NCBI RefSeq assembly: GCF_004354045.1
Contig: NZ_SMRT01000002.1
Span: 682,001 to 746,000 of the forward strand
From: Paenibacillus piri
GTDB lineage: Bacteria > Bacillota > Bacilli > Paenibacillales > NBRC-103111
DNA: 64,000 bases
Direction: 5' to 3'
Shown in pieces: positions 1 to 9,296 of the stretch; the stretch's first letter is position 1, and each line of letters begins with the position of its first letter. The position numbers were made by a program, and so were the translations under genes. The notes below the pieces were generated by a model. It was not told the origin of the DNA. It searched no databases and worked only from the letters and a program-made list of their open reading frames with translations.

Positions 1-473
1 TCTATGTGGTGAATAAAGAGCTGGGGCTGTTGAATACGCTGTCTGCGCTGATCATCTCCGGCCTGGTGTCCGGATTCAGCGTGCTGCTGATGCGCAATTT
101 CTTTTTCAGCGTTCCGTTTGAAATGTCAGAGTCGGCGAGAATGGACGGCGCCGGCGATATCCGCATTTTTTTCACGATGTATTTGCCGCTGGCGAAAGCG
201 GGTCTTGCAACGGTTACGCTGTTTGAATTCGTCAGCCGCTGGAATCAGTTTACGCCCGCGCTGCTGTATATTAATAACCATGCCAAATATACGCTGCAAA
301 TCGCGTTGAAATCGCTGATTATCGACACGGATGCGACGTCCAGCAATTTTATTATTACGACCAACGTGCGAATGGCGGGCATCGTCATTGCGCTTATTCC
401 GCTTATTATCATATATCCGTATGTGCAGAAATATTTTGTGAAGGGCATTATGATCGGGGCCAACAAAGAGTAG
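1..473 (+). CDS. Carbohydrate ABC transporter permease, MalG/LplC type (5' truncated by window edge)
   Basis: The reading frame is open from base 3, so the gene begins before the window and only about 156 C-terminal residues are visible. They carry the permease EAA loop (ESARMDGAGDIRIFF), two or more hydrophobic segments and the C-terminal ending YVQKYFVKGIMIGANKE, which is typical of LplC-like inner permeases of sugar importers. Such proteins pair with an LplB-type permease, a lipoprotein binding protein and a shared ATPase. The GTG at base 6 is probably not the true start. The PHP gene follows after 39 bp, so this is the end of the transporter part of an operon running to 5600. Confidence 0.9.
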   Translation, partial: YVVNKELGLLNTLSALIISGLVSGFSVLLMRNFFFSVPFEMSESARMDGAGDIRIFFTMYLPLAKAGLATVTLFEFVSRWNQFTPALLYINNHAKYTLQIALKSLIIDTDATSSNFIITTNVRMAGIVIALIPLIIIYPYVQKYFVKGIMIGANKE

Positions 474-512
474 AGCAGAACCAATTCATCTTGAAATGGA
501 GCGAACCGAACG

Positions 513-1799
513 ATGAACAGCGACAACCGCAAATCGACGACTGTCAATTTTTCACGATCGATCCGACATGAGGAGCAGAGCACTTATGTGGAAATTCCGT
601 TTGAAATGCCGACGCGGGTAGAGGAAATTACAGTCAGCTATAAGGTGAACTCCCATGGTGGGCCGAAGGCCGTTATCGACTTGGGCGTGCGCGATCAAGA
701 GCGGGTGCGGGGCTGGAGCGGCGGAGCCCGGACGGAATTCCGGCTTGGCCTGGAAAAGGCGACGCCCGGCTACCTGCCCGGTCCGTTGACACCCGGCGGC
801 TGGGCGGTGCTGCATAATGCCTACAAGGTACCGGAGGAAGGTTGCACGGTCGAGGTGACGATTACTTTTTACGAACGGACCCGGCGCTGGCTGAAAGGCG
901 ACCTGCATACGCATAGCGTCAACAGCGACGGAAAGTATACATTGGAGCAAAATGCGGCGATCATGGAGCAGCTCGGCTGCGATTTTATTGCGATGACCGA
1001 TCATAATACGTCGAGTCAAAACCGGACGTATCCGCGCGGCACAAGCGTCGTTATGATTCCGGGCTATGAATTTACGACCAACTTCGGCCACAGCAATTTT
1101 CTCGGCGTGACCGATCCGCTCGACGAATTCCGGGTGGCAAGTCAGGATGATGTACATGCCAGGCTGGGTACGGCCCGGGAGCGCGGGGCGAAAATCGTAC
1201 TCAACCATCCGCATTGCGATTTTTGTCCCTGGGAATGGGATTTTCAGGTGGATCATGACTGGGTGGAAGTTTGGAACGGACCGTGGAGCGAGCGCAACGC
1301 ACGCACGCTGCGCTGGTGGCAGGAACAGCTCGCCGGCGGCCGGAGATTGACGGCGGTCGGCGGCAGCGACGTGCACAGCCCCGATCCGTACATCAAGCAT
1401 GCGGAGCCGTGTACGTGGGTGTTGGCAGAGACCAAAACCGTGGACGACATTCTGGACGGAATCGACGCAGGGCATGTCTCCATCAGCTGCTCGCCGGAAG
1501 GGCCGTTCGTGGAGCTGCAATGCGGCAATTACACGATCGGCGAAACGGTGCCGAAGGACGAACGGAACCGGACAATCCGGCTGCAGGCCAATGCGCTGCG
1601 GGCGGGGGACCGGATCAAGCTGATCGGCAATAATGGGGTTGTAGTTGATGTTGCCCCCGAGACGACGGACGGAACGGCGGAGCTTCTTGCGGATGCGGAG
1701 CATTTGTCGTTTCTGCGGGCGGAAGTATGGCGTCCGGTCCGGCCGGGCGGCGGTTTTGTGCTCGCCGCTTTGACCAATCCGATTTATTTCAATCAGTGA
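513..1799 (+). CDS. PHP-domain metallohydrolase (CehA/McbA-like)
   Basis: This is a 428-residue protein whose N-terminal ~125 residues look like a beta-rich accessory domain, followed by a PHP phosphoesterase domain. Metal ligands are visible as the LHTH motif (His132, His134), Asp139 and the MTDHN motif (Asp163, His164), with more His residues downstream (FGHS, LNHPHCD, GGSDVH). PHP proteins hydrolyse phosphoesters with a multinuclear metal centre. CehA/McbA-type members act on other esters, so the substrate is open. No signal peptide is seen. A GGAGCG ribosome site precedes the ATG. It sits between a sugar permease and an EEP-fold enzyme, which suggests removal of a phosphoryl group from an imported glycan (inference). 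Confidence 0.85.
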   Translation: MNSDNRKSTTVNFSRSIRHEEQSTYVEIPFEMPTRVEEITVSYKVNSHGGPKAVIDLGVRDQERVRGWSGGARTEFRLGLEKATPGYLPGPLTPGGWAVLHNAYKVPEEGCTVEVTITFYERTRRWLKGDLHTHSVNSDGKYTLEQNAAIMEQLGCDFIAMTDHNTSSQNRTYPRGTSVVMIPGYEFTTNFGHSNFLGVTDPLDEFRVASQDDVHARLGTARERGAKIVLNHPHCDFCPWEWDFQVDHDWVEVWNGPWSERNARTLRWWQEQLAGGRRLTAVGGSDVHSPDPYIKHAEPCTWVLAETKTVDDILDGIDAGHVSISCSPEGPFVELQCGNYTIGETVPKDERNRTIRLQANALRAGDRIKLIGNNGVVVDVAPETTDGTAELLADAEHLSFLRAEVWRPVRPGGGFVLAALTNPIYFNQ

Positions 1800-1815
1800 C
1801 ATGAGGTGATTTCAG

Positions 1816-2628
1816 TTGAATATGACGGTAATGTCTTTTAATCTTCGTTACAATACGCCGAATGACGGCGCCAACAGCTGGCCTTATCGGATCGACCGTG
1901 CGGCGCATATCATCCGCGACCATCAACCGCTAATCGTCGGCACGCAAGAAGGCTATCATGCGATGCTGCTCAGCTTGAACGAGCGGCTGGAGGACTATGC
2001 CTGGGTCGGGCAAGGACGGCTTGGCGGGCATGAGAACGAGCATTGCGCGATTTTTTATAAAAAAGCCGAGCTCGACGTTATCCATAACGGTCAATTCTGG
2101 CTGTCGGAGACGCCGCATGTCGTCGCATCGAAAGGCTGGGACACCAACCTGCCGCGAATTTGTACGTGGGCGCATTTCAAGCACCGGGTGAACGGAGGCG
2201 AATTTTTAATCTATAATACCCACTTCGATCATATCGGTCAGCTGGCCAGAGATTCAAGCGCCGTGCTCATTTGGGATCACATCCGCTCGCAGCGTCAGGA
2301 GTTCGGATTACCGGTCGTTCTGACAGGCGACTTCAACAGCCACCCCGACCATTTGCCGATTCGCTTTTTGCGCGGCGAAACCGACTGTGCCGGACGGCAG
2401 TCATGGCTGAAGGATGCTTATTGCTCGCTGCCTGGCGAGATCGGCATGACGGCTCATGAATTTAAAGGATTGGTCACAGGGGAGCCGATTGATTATATTT
2501 TTGTATCTCCCGACATCGACGTGCTGGAAACGAAGGTGGACCGCAGACTTATCGACGGCGCTTACCCGTCCGACCATTATCCGGTCGTGTCCGCTTTGCG
2601 GTTAAGCAGCGGCGAGGCATCCGGATAG
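1816..2628 (+). CDS. Endonuclease/exonuclease/phosphatase (EEP) family hydrolase
   Basis: The 270-residue protein spans a single EEP domain. Visible signatures are the N-terminal SFNLRYNT (Asn9), GTQEG (catalytic metal Glu45), TGDFNSHPDH and the C-terminal SDHYPV motif. The TTG start at 1816 is preceded by GAGGTGAT with good spacing, and the alternative ATG is two codons later. In sugar loci this family is usually a cytoplasmic phosphodiesterase or phosphatase rather than a nuclease. It lies 16 bp behind the PHP gene and 35 bp ahead of a GH38-like enzyme, so two phosphoesterases and one mannosidase-like enzyme are probably co-transcribed. Confidence 0.85.
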   Translation: MNMTVMSFNLRYNTPNDGANSWPYRIDRAAHIIRDHQPLIVGTQEGYHAMLLSLNERLEDYAWVGQGRLGGHENEHCAIFYKKAELDVIHNGQFWLSETPHVVASKGWDTNLPRICTWAHFKHRVNGGEFLIYNTHFDHIGQLARDSSAVLIWDHIRSQRQEFGLPVVLTGDFNSHPDHLPIRFLRGETDCAGRQSWLKDAYCSLPGEIGMTAHEFKGLVTGEPIDYIFVSPDIDVLETKVDRRLIDGAYPSDHYPVVSALRLSSGEASG

Positions 2629-2663
2629 CCTTTTTGCGATTACAGAATGAAGGAGACAAGCCT

Positions 2664-5600
2664 ATGAGCGAACGGTTGCAAAAAATAGTGGTCGTATTCA
2701 AAACCCATTTTGACATCGGCTTTACCGGTCTCGTATCGGAGGTCGTGGATAGATACAGCACCGATATGCTGAAGCAGGTAATCGATATATGCGAGCGGAC
2801 GAACGGGAACGAGCGGAATGAACGCTATGTGTGGACGATGTCAGCATGGCCGCTTCAGCAGTCGCTGCTGGGCAGCAGCCCGCAGGATCGGGCGCTTGTT
2901 CAGCCGTTTCTGGATAACCGCCAGCTGATCTGGCACATGCTGCCTTATACGACGCATACCGAGTTTTGCGGCTTGGAGGAATGGATCCGCGGCATGTATG
3001 TTTCCCGCAGCCTGAGCGAGCGGTTCGGCTACCGGCCGAAGGATGCGAAAATGACTGATGTACCGGGCCACACGTGGATCGTCCCGTCGCTGTTGAAAAA
3101 GGCCGGCGTCCGAATTTTGCATCTCGGCTGCAATCCGGCTTCGACACCGCCCGATGTGCCGCCCGTCTTTTTCTGGGAAGGGCCGGATGGGGAACGGCTG
3201 CTCACGTTTTATTCGAAAGGCGCTTACGGGACGGGGATATTGCCGCCGGAGGATTGGGAGCACCCGGTATGGCTGGCGATGATTCAGACCAGCGATAACC
3301 ACGGTCCGCACGATGCGGCCGTCATTGATGAAATGAAGGCTGCGATTGCGGAAAGCGGGCTGCAGGCAGAGCTGCACATCGGCAGCCTGACGGATTTCGC
3401 CGACGCTTTCCTGGCCGGCGATCCGCAGCTGCCGGTCGTCCGCGGCGATTTGGCCGACTCTTGGATTCACGGCGTCGGTACGGCGCCGCGCGAGGCGGCC
3501 CGCGTACGCGGCTTGAGAGGCCGCATCGCTGCGGCGGAAAGCGCGCTGGCGCTAAGATTGCTCGCCGGCGAGGCGGGAGACGCCTGTGCCGATGCGCAGG
3601 CGATCAAGCGCAAGCTGGACGAGAGCTACGGGCAGACGCTTTTATTCGGCGAGCATACATGGGGGATGGACTGCAAAAGCTTCTTATTCCCGAGAGCTTA
3701 CGATAAAAAATCGTTCAGGGACGACAAGAATAGCGAGCGGTATCGCAAGATGGAGCGCTCCTGGCAGGAGCAGTCCGATTATTTGAATAACGCGGAGCGC
3801 GCGCTGCAGCAGGCATTGGACATGCTGGGCGGACGATTGCATAATGCTGAGCAAAGGGAAAATGAGGAGACGGTCAAGACGTACCGGATCTATAATTATT
3901 TAGGCTGGGAACGCACAGCAGCGGTAGTATTGAGCGGAGAAGCCGTACCGGAAGCGGATGAAGCCTGGATCGATGCGTCGACGGGTGAACGATTGGCGTG
4001 GTGCCTGACGGCAAACGGCGATGTGCAGGTGAACGTCGGACGGCTGCCTGCACTGGGCTGGACGACGATTGCTTGCGTCAAGCTGTCCGTGCTTCAACAG
4101 CATGGCGGGACTCCGGCTGCGACTGTGATGGCGGGCACCGAAGGAGGCGCCGCAGCTGCGGAAGCTGCAGTGCTTGCAGCTGATAAAGCCGCTGACGCCA
4201 ACGCTGCGGAACAAGCGTCCGCCCCGGGAGCCGAGGCTGCGAATGCAGCGGCCGGTACGCGGCGTGCAGCGGTAACCGGCACGATGACCGGTGACGCCGT
4301 CGTGCTGGAAAATGATTTTGTCCGTGTGCAAGTCGATCGAAATACGGGCTGGATCAAGAGCCTGTACGACAAAGCGCTGCGGAAGGAGTGGGTCGATGCG
4401 GAATCCGCCTATGGCTTCGGCCAGTACGAGTACAATATTTATTCGAACGAGGATATTACCCGTTATATAAAAAAATATGCGTACCGCTTTTATGACTGGG
4501 GCGTTCACGACTTCGGCAAGACGGATTATCCCGAGCAGCAAAAACGTGTGTCCTTCGTCCCGCATGTCATGGACATTCGGTTGTTCGAGCAGCCCGGCGC
4601 TGTCCGGCTGGAATGCCATGCAGCATCCGACCCGTCCTCAACGGCCGCATACGGCAATGCCGGTGAAATCGTCTGGAGCATCCTGCTCAGGCAGGACTCG
4701 CCGTATATCGATATGGAATGGCGTTTAACCGGCAAGGAAGAGACGCCGCTTGCCGAGTCGGGCCACATCGTTTTCCCGCTGAAGCTGGAACGTCCAAGCT
4801 ACCGGATCAATAAAATGGGCAGCGTCATCGATCCGTGCGAGGATACGGTACGCTCGTCAAGCACGCTGCTTCACTGCATCGAGAACTTCATCGACGTATC
4901 GGACGGCACTGCGGGCATGGCGGTCGTGCCGCTCGATTCGCCGCTTCTATTTATCGGACGCAACGGAATGTGGGACTTCGAGCATGACTACAAGCCGGAA
5001 AAGCCGGAGCTGAACTTCAATTTGTTCAACAACTGGTGGGGAACCAATTTCCCGCAGTGGACCGGCGGCGACCTGACTTACAGGTTCCGGCTCATTCCGC
5101 ATCGGGGCGACTGGGCGGAAGGCGGCATATGGAAAACCGCACAGGAGACGATGTCTCCGGCAGCGGTCGTGAAGGACGGCGGCTATGCCGAATGGGCTGC
5201 ACCTGCCGCCGCGGTTTCCGATCATTTAGCCGTCGTTGCGGCTTCCGAACCGGTAAATTCGCCGGGCGCTGCTCCCGGATGCCTGTCTCCGGCTGCTGCA
5301 ACGGCTGCATCTGCCACGGATTTGCTGCCGCACGGTCTGGATGGGATGGCCGTGACTTGCTTCAAACCGGCGGAAGACGGAGATGGCTATATATTGCGCG
5401 TTCGCGATTGGCTCGGTCAGTCCCGCGATGTTGCAGTTTGTATCGCCGATAGAGCGGGCGAAATCGTGAAAACCGACCTGCTCGAGTACGAAACGGCATC
5501 CGTTGCTTTGGAACGTATGGACAGCGCCGGCATGAACCGGTTCCGCTTCCATACCGAACCGTTCGAAGTGCATACGTGGCGCATTCGGCAGCCGCATTGA
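2664..5600 (+). CDS. GH38-like glycoside hydrolase (DUF5054 type)
   Basis: The product is 978 residues. The N-terminus has the motif HFDIGFT (His15, Asp17), the metal-binding HxD signature of the GH38 alpha-mannosidase superfamily, followed by a helical middle region and a large C-terminal beta-sandwich part (from about residue 540). This arrangement matches the DUF5054 glycosidases common in Paenibacillus. The ATG at 2664 is chosen because AAGGAG lies at 2650-2655; an upstream TTG at 2634 has no site. Two Ala-rich low-complexity stretches interrupt the protein (about residues 480-540 and 845-890). No signal peptide, so it acts on imported sugars. Substrate is unknown, with mannosides or phosphomannosides plausible. 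Confidence 0.85.
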   Translation: MSERLQKIVVVFKTHFDIGFTGLVSEVVDRYSTDMLKQVIDICERTNGNERNERYVWTMSAWPLQQSLLGSSPQDRALVQPFLDNRQLIWHMLPYTTHTEFCGLEEWIRGMYVSRSLSERFGYRPKDAKMTDVPGHTWIVPSLLKKAGVRILHLGCNPASTPPDVPPVFFWEGPDGERLLTFYSKGAYGTGILPPEDWEHPVWLAMIQTSDNHGPHDAAVIDEMKAAIAESGLQAELHIGSLTDFADAFLAGDPQLPVVRGDLADSWIHGVGTAPREAARVRGLRGRIAAAESALALRLLAGEAGDACADAQAIKRKLDESYGQTLLFGEHTWGMDCKSFLFPRAYDKKSFRDDKNSERYRKMERSWQEQSDYLNNAERALQQALDMLGGRLHNAEQRENEETVKTYRIYNYLGWERTAAVVLSGEAVPEADEAWIDASTGERLAWCLTANGDVQVNVGRLPALGWTTIACVKLSVLQQHGGTPAATVMAGTEGGAAAAEAAVLAADKAADANAAEQASAPGAEAANAAAGTRRAAVTGTMTGDAVVLENDFVRVQVDRNTGWIKSLYDKALRKEWVDAESAYGFGQYEYNIYSNEDITRYIKKYAYRFYDWGVHDFGKTDYPEQQKRVSFVPHVMDIRLFEQPGAVRLECHAASDPSSTAAYGNAGEIVWSILLRQDSPYIDMEWRLTGKEETPLAESGHIVFPLKLERPSYRINKMGSVIDPCEDTVRSSSTLLHCIENFIDVSDGTAGMAVVPLDSPLLFIGRNGMWDFEHDYKPEKPELNFNLFNNWWGTNFPQWTGGDLTYRFRLIPHRGDWAEGGIWKTAQETMSPAAVVKDGGYAEWAAPAAAVSDHLAVVAASEPVNSPGAAPGCLSPAAATAASATDLLPHGLDGMAVTCFKPAEDGDGYILRVRDWLGQSRDVAVCIADRAGEIVKTDLLEYETASVALERMDSAGMNRFRFHTEPFEVHTWRIRQPH

Positions 5601-5606
5601 AATCAG

Positions 5607-5649
5607 AACCTTCGGCCTTGACCGTTCATCGGCAGGCGAAGGTTTTTTT
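5607..5649 (+). terminator. Rho-independent terminator of the first operon
   Basis: Arms AACCTTCG (5607-5614) and CGAAGGTT (5637-5644) with a short inner GGCC/GGC pairing, followed by a run of T. It sits directly after the GH38-like gene. Confidence 0.8.
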
Positions 5650-5743
5650 CACAAATATGGCATAATTGCCGAGATTGGTAACGAATGCTCTATTTGAAAA
5701 TTGCGTCTTCCGTGTTATTGTTGTAGTAGTGGAGGTAGATAGC

Positions 5744-6496
5744 ATGAACTACATTGTGATTGACCTTGAATTTAACGGAAGAAAACATTATGATATATAT
5801 CCGATGGAAATTATTGAGATCGGCGCGGTTAAGCTCGATGCCGATTTTAATCAAATCGATACATTCCAAAGCTACGTGAACCCGAACTTCGAGCTGAACC
5901 GGTTTGCGCTTAAATTTTGCGGAATCGAAAAGGAAACGTTGTACAAAAGCCCTTCCTTCAATGAAGTGATCCGGCGGTTTATTGCGTTTTGCGGCAACGA
6001 TTATAAGCTGTTCGCTTGGGGCGGCAGCGATTTTTTCAATTTGTTCGTCGATTGCCGGGTGAACCGCATCGATAATAGCTGGCTCGGGCGTTTGATTGAT
6101 TTGACGCAATATTTTGAAGGCGGGCTGCAGCAGGCGCTGGAGACTCACGGTCTGACGCCGATCGGACAGCATCATTCCGCACTTGACGACGCCTTAAACG
6201 CGGCGCAGCTTATGCGGCTGAAGCCGGAGACGGGGGCATCGGAGCAATATTTTGCGCCGAATGAATTTAAAATTTGTACGGGCGGCATTAAAAAATGGAT
6301 TTCGCTTAGCTGGGACCAAGCCATTAAAGTCGGCACGAAGCTGACCTGGGAGCAGTTCGCGGCGAATGAAAAAACGAAAGCTTATATTAAAGTGATGCAT
6401 TTGTCAAAACCGGAAATCGCGATGGTGGAGTCTTTGTTTCATAAATACGGTTCCCAGAAGTTCGGACGCAAATACAAAAAGCTGCAGCTTGCCTAA
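5744..6496 (+). CDS. 3'-5' exonuclease, DEDD (DnaQ-like) family
   Basis: The 250-residue protein has the Exo I motif VIDLEFNG (Asp7, Glu9), a central Exo II region and the Exo III motif HSALDDALNAA, all hallmarks of DEDDh exonucleases. It resembles KapD/sporulation-type exonucleases rather than the polymerase III epsilon subunit, which would have different neighbours. The ATG at 5744 has GGAGGT at 5731-5736; the longer in-frame start at 5666 has no ribosome site and adds an atypical leader. The gene stands alone between two terminators. Substrate (RNA or DNA) is not visible from sequence. Confidence 0.85.
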   Translation: MNYIVIDLEFNGRKHYDIYPMEIIEIGAVKLDADFNQIDTFQSYVNPNFELNRFALKFCGIEKETLYKSPSFNEVIRRFIAFCGNDYKLFAWGGSDFFNLFVDCRVNRIDNSWLGRLIDLTQYFEGGLQQALETHGLTPIGQHHSALDDALNAAQLMRLKPETGASEQYFAPNEFKICTGGIKKWISLSWDQAIKVGTKLTWEQFAANEKTKAYIKVMHLSKPEIAMVESLFHKYGSQKFGRKYKKLQLA

Positions 6497-6529
6497 CTCG
6501 CGAGGTTAGGAGCCGCGGCTTCTTTTTTT
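6492..6529 (+). terminator. Probable terminator after the exonuclease gene
   Basis: The stretch has CTAAC/GTTAG pairing around TCGCGA, then the self-complementary AGCCGCGGCT followed by a T-rich run. The fold is imperfect but the position right after the stop codon and the T tract fit a terminator. Confidence 0.55.
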
Positions 6530-6550
6530 AGCGGAGCCCGCCGAAATGGT

Positions 6551-6579
6551 TTAATATTCCACCCCGTATAGGATATAAT
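6551..6579 (+). promoter_or_regulatory. Sigma-A-like promoter for the aldo/keto reductase gene
   Basis: TTAATA (6551-6556) and a perfect TATAAT (6574-6579) are separated by 17 bp, about 48 bp ahead of the chosen start. Confidence 0.5.
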
Positions 6580-6626
6580 AAGATCAGCAGGATGCGAGTC
6601 AAATTATGGGAGGGACTTTTGGGGAT

Positions 6627-7487
6627 ATGGAAAAAAGAAATTTTGGCAAAACCGGTTATGAATTTCCGATTTTAAGCTTTGGCGCCCAACGTATTGTGGA
6701 CGAGCATAACTGTACGGAAGAGGAAGCGATTCAAATTGTAAACCGGGCCATCGACGAAGGTATTACTTATTTCGACACGGCGCCTACCTACTCCAAAGGA
6801 CAATCGGAGGAAAGACTCGGCAAATCGTTCGGCAAACGGCGCGACCAAATCTGGATCGCCACCAAAACGGGCGAGCGCACAAGGGACGGCTCCTGGCGCA
6901 AGCTGGAGGAAAGCTTGAAGCGTCTGCAAACCGACCACGTGGAAGAATGGCGGCTGCATGCGGTCGGCACGATGGAGGAGCTCGATCAAATTTTCGCAAA
7001 GGACGGCGCGCTGAAGGCGTTAATCGAAGCCAAGGAGCAAGGCGTCATCAAATATCTCAGCATTAGCGGACATTTGAATCCGCGGGTGCAATTGGAGGCG
7101 ATAAACCGCTTCCCGTTTGACAGCGCGCTCGTCGCCGTATCCGCGGCGGATCATTTTATTTACAGCTTCGCGCATGAATTTTTGCCGAAGGCGAATGAGC
7201 AAGGTGTGGCCGTAATCGGGATGAAGCTGCTCGGTCTGGGCAAGCTGGCCGACTGGTACGAGCAAGCGCTTCGTTACACGTTCAGCCTGCCTGTATCCAC
7301 CTCGATTGTCGGCATTTCGTCGATGGAGCAGCTGGAGAAAAATTTGGCCGTTGCGAACAATTTCAAACCGATGACGGATGCGGAAACATTAAGCTTTCTC
7401 AAAGAAATTATGCATATGTGTACGCCGGATACGCTCCGCTGGAAAGCGAAGGACTGGAACAATAAAGAGGAATGGGCCGTTCGATAG
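6627..7487 (+). CDS. Aldo/keto reductase family oxidoreductase
   Basis: This 286-residue NADPH-type oxidoreductase shows the aldo/keto reductase tetrad: Asp and Tyr in YFDTAPTYSKGQSEERLG, Lys in IWIATKTG and His in WRLHAVG. The TIM-barrel length is usual. The C-terminal region (STSIVGISSMEQLEKNL) is the cofactor-binding end. Two ATGs compete: 6606 and 6627. I prefer 6627 because GGGAGGG lies upstream of it and family members start near the MEKRNFGKTG sequence. It is monocistronic between terminators. The substrate cannot be predicted. Confidence 0.88.
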   Translation: MEKRNFGKTGYEFPILSFGAQRIVDEHNCTEEEAIQIVNRAIDEGITYFDTAPTYSKGQSEERLGKSFGKRRDQIWIATKTGERTRDGSWRKLEESLKRLQTDHVEEWRLHAVGTMEELDQIFAKDGALKALIEAKEQGVIKYLSISGHLNPRVQLEAINRFPFDSALVAVSAADHFIYSFAHEFLPKANEQGVAVIGMKLLGLGKLADWYEQALRYTFSLPVSTSIVGISSMEQLEKNLAVANNFKPMTDAETLSFLKEIMHMCTPDTLRWKAKDWNNKEEWAVR

Positions 7488-7502
7488 GATAGGGCGCCAG
7501 GC

Positions 7503-7539
7503 AGAAGCACCGGTTTTGGCCGGCTGCTTCTTTTTTTTC
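7503..7539 (+). terminator. Rho-independent terminator after the aldo/keto reductase
   Basis: GAAGCAcCGG and CCGGcTGCTTC form a strong stem around TTTTGG, followed by eight T. Confidence 0.88.
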
Positions 7540-7632
7540 AGCTTCTTCGCACAACCTTGATAAACGCGCGCGTCCCCTAAGGAAAAGGAAGCCGTTTATT
7601 TAGGCCATATGCGCGCATAGGAGGGAATTTGT

Positions 7633-9159
7633 ATGTATGTAGTGAATGCGGACGAGATGAGAAAGCTGGACCGCCATACGATTGATCAGATCGGCATTCC
7701 CGCGCTGGTGCTGATGGAAAATGCGGGACGCGCTACGGCCGAGGAAGCGGCCGCTTATGACGGCCGGCGGCTGCGCCGGTTTGCCGTACTCGCCGGCAAA
7801 GGCAACAACGGAGCGGACGGGGCGGTTGCCGCCCGCCATTTGCTTGAGGCGGGCTGCACCGCCGAGCTGATCTATGCGGACGATCCGGCCGCATTGCAGT
7901 CGGAGGCCGCGCAGCAAAGGGATATTGCCGGCAAGCTGGGCATACCGATCATCCGCTATGCGGCCGGGCACATCATGTGGCATCGGTATGACGGGATCAT
8001 CGATGCCCTGCTTGGAACCGGGAGCCGCGGCGTTCCTCGCGGCGATTATGCGGGTTTGATCCGTGAAGCGAACGCCAGCGGCTTGCCGGTGATCGCGCTC
8101 GATATTCCGAGCGGGCTGGATGCGGATACCGGCGAGGCGTATGAGCCGTGCATCCAAGCCGATGTCACGGTAGCGCTGGCGTTTACGAAATGCGGCCTGG
8201 AGCAGGAGCCGGGGGCGCGGCTGGCCGGACGGGTCGTCGTCCGGCCGATCGGCATCCCGGCCGGTCTCGCGGCCGCATTCGGCGTACGGACATACCGGAT
8301 CGACGAGCAACTGCTCACGGACCGGCTCGGTCTGCCGCAGTATGAGCGGCGGAGCGCAAATGCGCATAAGGGCACCTACGGGCACGCGCTCCTCGCGGCG
8401 GGCAGCCGCCCTATGGCCGGAGCCGGGCTGCTGTGCGCCGCGGCGGCGCTGCGCACGGGCAGCGGGCTGGTCACCTGGGCGCTGCCCGATGCGCTGCTTG
8501 CGCCGATGCTCGGCCGGCTGCCCGAAGCGATGCTGCGCGGCATGGCCGACGCCGGCCGCGGCGATTGGAGCGCCGTCGCGCCGCAGTCGCTGTACGAGCT
8601 CGCCGAGGATAAGGCTGCGCTCGCCTTCGGGCCGGGTGCGGGGCGCTGGCCGGGCGATGCGGAATGGCTCCGCAGCGTCTGGACGAATACGCGCTGCCCG
8701 CTTGTGCTTGACGCCGATGCGCTGAACATGATCGCCGCCGCGGACGATTTCGCCGCATGGCCGCGCCGGACTGCGCCGGTCGTCATGACGCCGCATCCCG
8801 GCGAGATGGCGCGCTTATGCGGCCTCGATACGGCGGCGGTACAGCGCGACCGCATCCGCATAGCCCGCGGCTATGCCGTACGGCACGGTGTCACACTCGT
8901 GCTGAAAGGCGCAAGAACGGTCGTCGCCTGCCCGGACGGCGACGTGTACATCAACGTCACCGGCAATCCGGGCATGGCGACGGGAGGGACGGGCGACGTG
9001 CTGACCGGCATCATCACGGGCCTGCTGGCACAAGGCTTTACGGCGACGCAGGCGGCTGCGCTCGGCGTTTATTTGCATGGCGCCGCCGGGGACCGCGCCG
9101 CAAGCGGGCGCATGTACACCGCTTCGCTGCTCGCGGGCGATCTGCTCGATGTATGGTAA
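7633..9159 (+). CDS. nnr: Bifunctional NAD(P)H-hydrate epimerase / ADP-dependent NAD(P)HX dehydratase
   Basis: The 508-residue protein is a fusion of the YjeF N-terminal epimerase domain (about residues 1-215, with VLMENAGR, AGKGNNGADG and DIPSGLDADTGE) and the ribokinase-like YjeF C-terminal dehydratase domain (about 230-505, with LDADALN, TPHPGEMARL and NPGMATGGTGDVLTG). Together they repair hydrated NADH and NADPH in the cytoplasm. A GGAGGG site precedes the ATG. Full domain length is kept, and GC content is clearly high. It stands just upstream of a niacin transporter gene, so two NAD-related functions are adjacent. Confidence 0.95.
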   Translation: MYVVNADEMRKLDRHTIDQIGIPALVLMENAGRATAEEAAAYDGRRLRRFAVLAGKGNNGADGAVAARHLLEAGCTAELIYADDPAALQSEAAQQRDIAGKLGIPIIRYAAGHIMWHRYDGIIDALLGTGSRGVPRGDYAGLIREANASGLPVIALDIPSGLDADTGEAYEPCIQADVTVALAFTKCGLEQEPGARLAGRVVVRPIGIPAGLAAAFGVRTYRIDEQLLTDRLGLPQYERRSANAHKGTYGHALLAAGSRPMAGAGLLCAAAALRTGSGLVTWALPDALLAPMLGRLPEAMLRGMADAGRGDWSAVAPQSLYELAEDKAALAFGPGAGRWPGDAEWLRSVWTNTRCPLVLDADALNMIAAADDFAAWPRRTAPVVMTPHPGEMARLCGLDTAAVQRDRIRIARGYAVRHGVTLVLKGARTVVACPDGDVYINVTGNPGMATGGTGDVLTGIITGLLAQGFTATQAAALGVYLHGAAGDRAASGRMYTASLLAGDLLDVW

Positions 9160-9296
9160 GCGGCTCCCAACTGCATAACCTCGGACGAATGTACATCGAA
9201 TGAGCCATTTCGGACCATAATAGGAATAGTTTTATAAGTATCCGTTATAATCATAAACCGTTTTGTCTTATCCGGCCGTATAAAGGAGTGTTCACG

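Noticed and set aside
552-1802. Long minus-strand frame of 416 codons opposite the PHP gene
   Set aside because: It mirrors a GC-rich coding gene, has no ribosome site, and reads as an Arg/Pro/His-rich sequence with no family pattern.
7600-8796. Long minus-strand frame opposite nnr
   Set aside because: It is a shadow of a high-GC gene, with Arg-rich composition and no recognisable motif.
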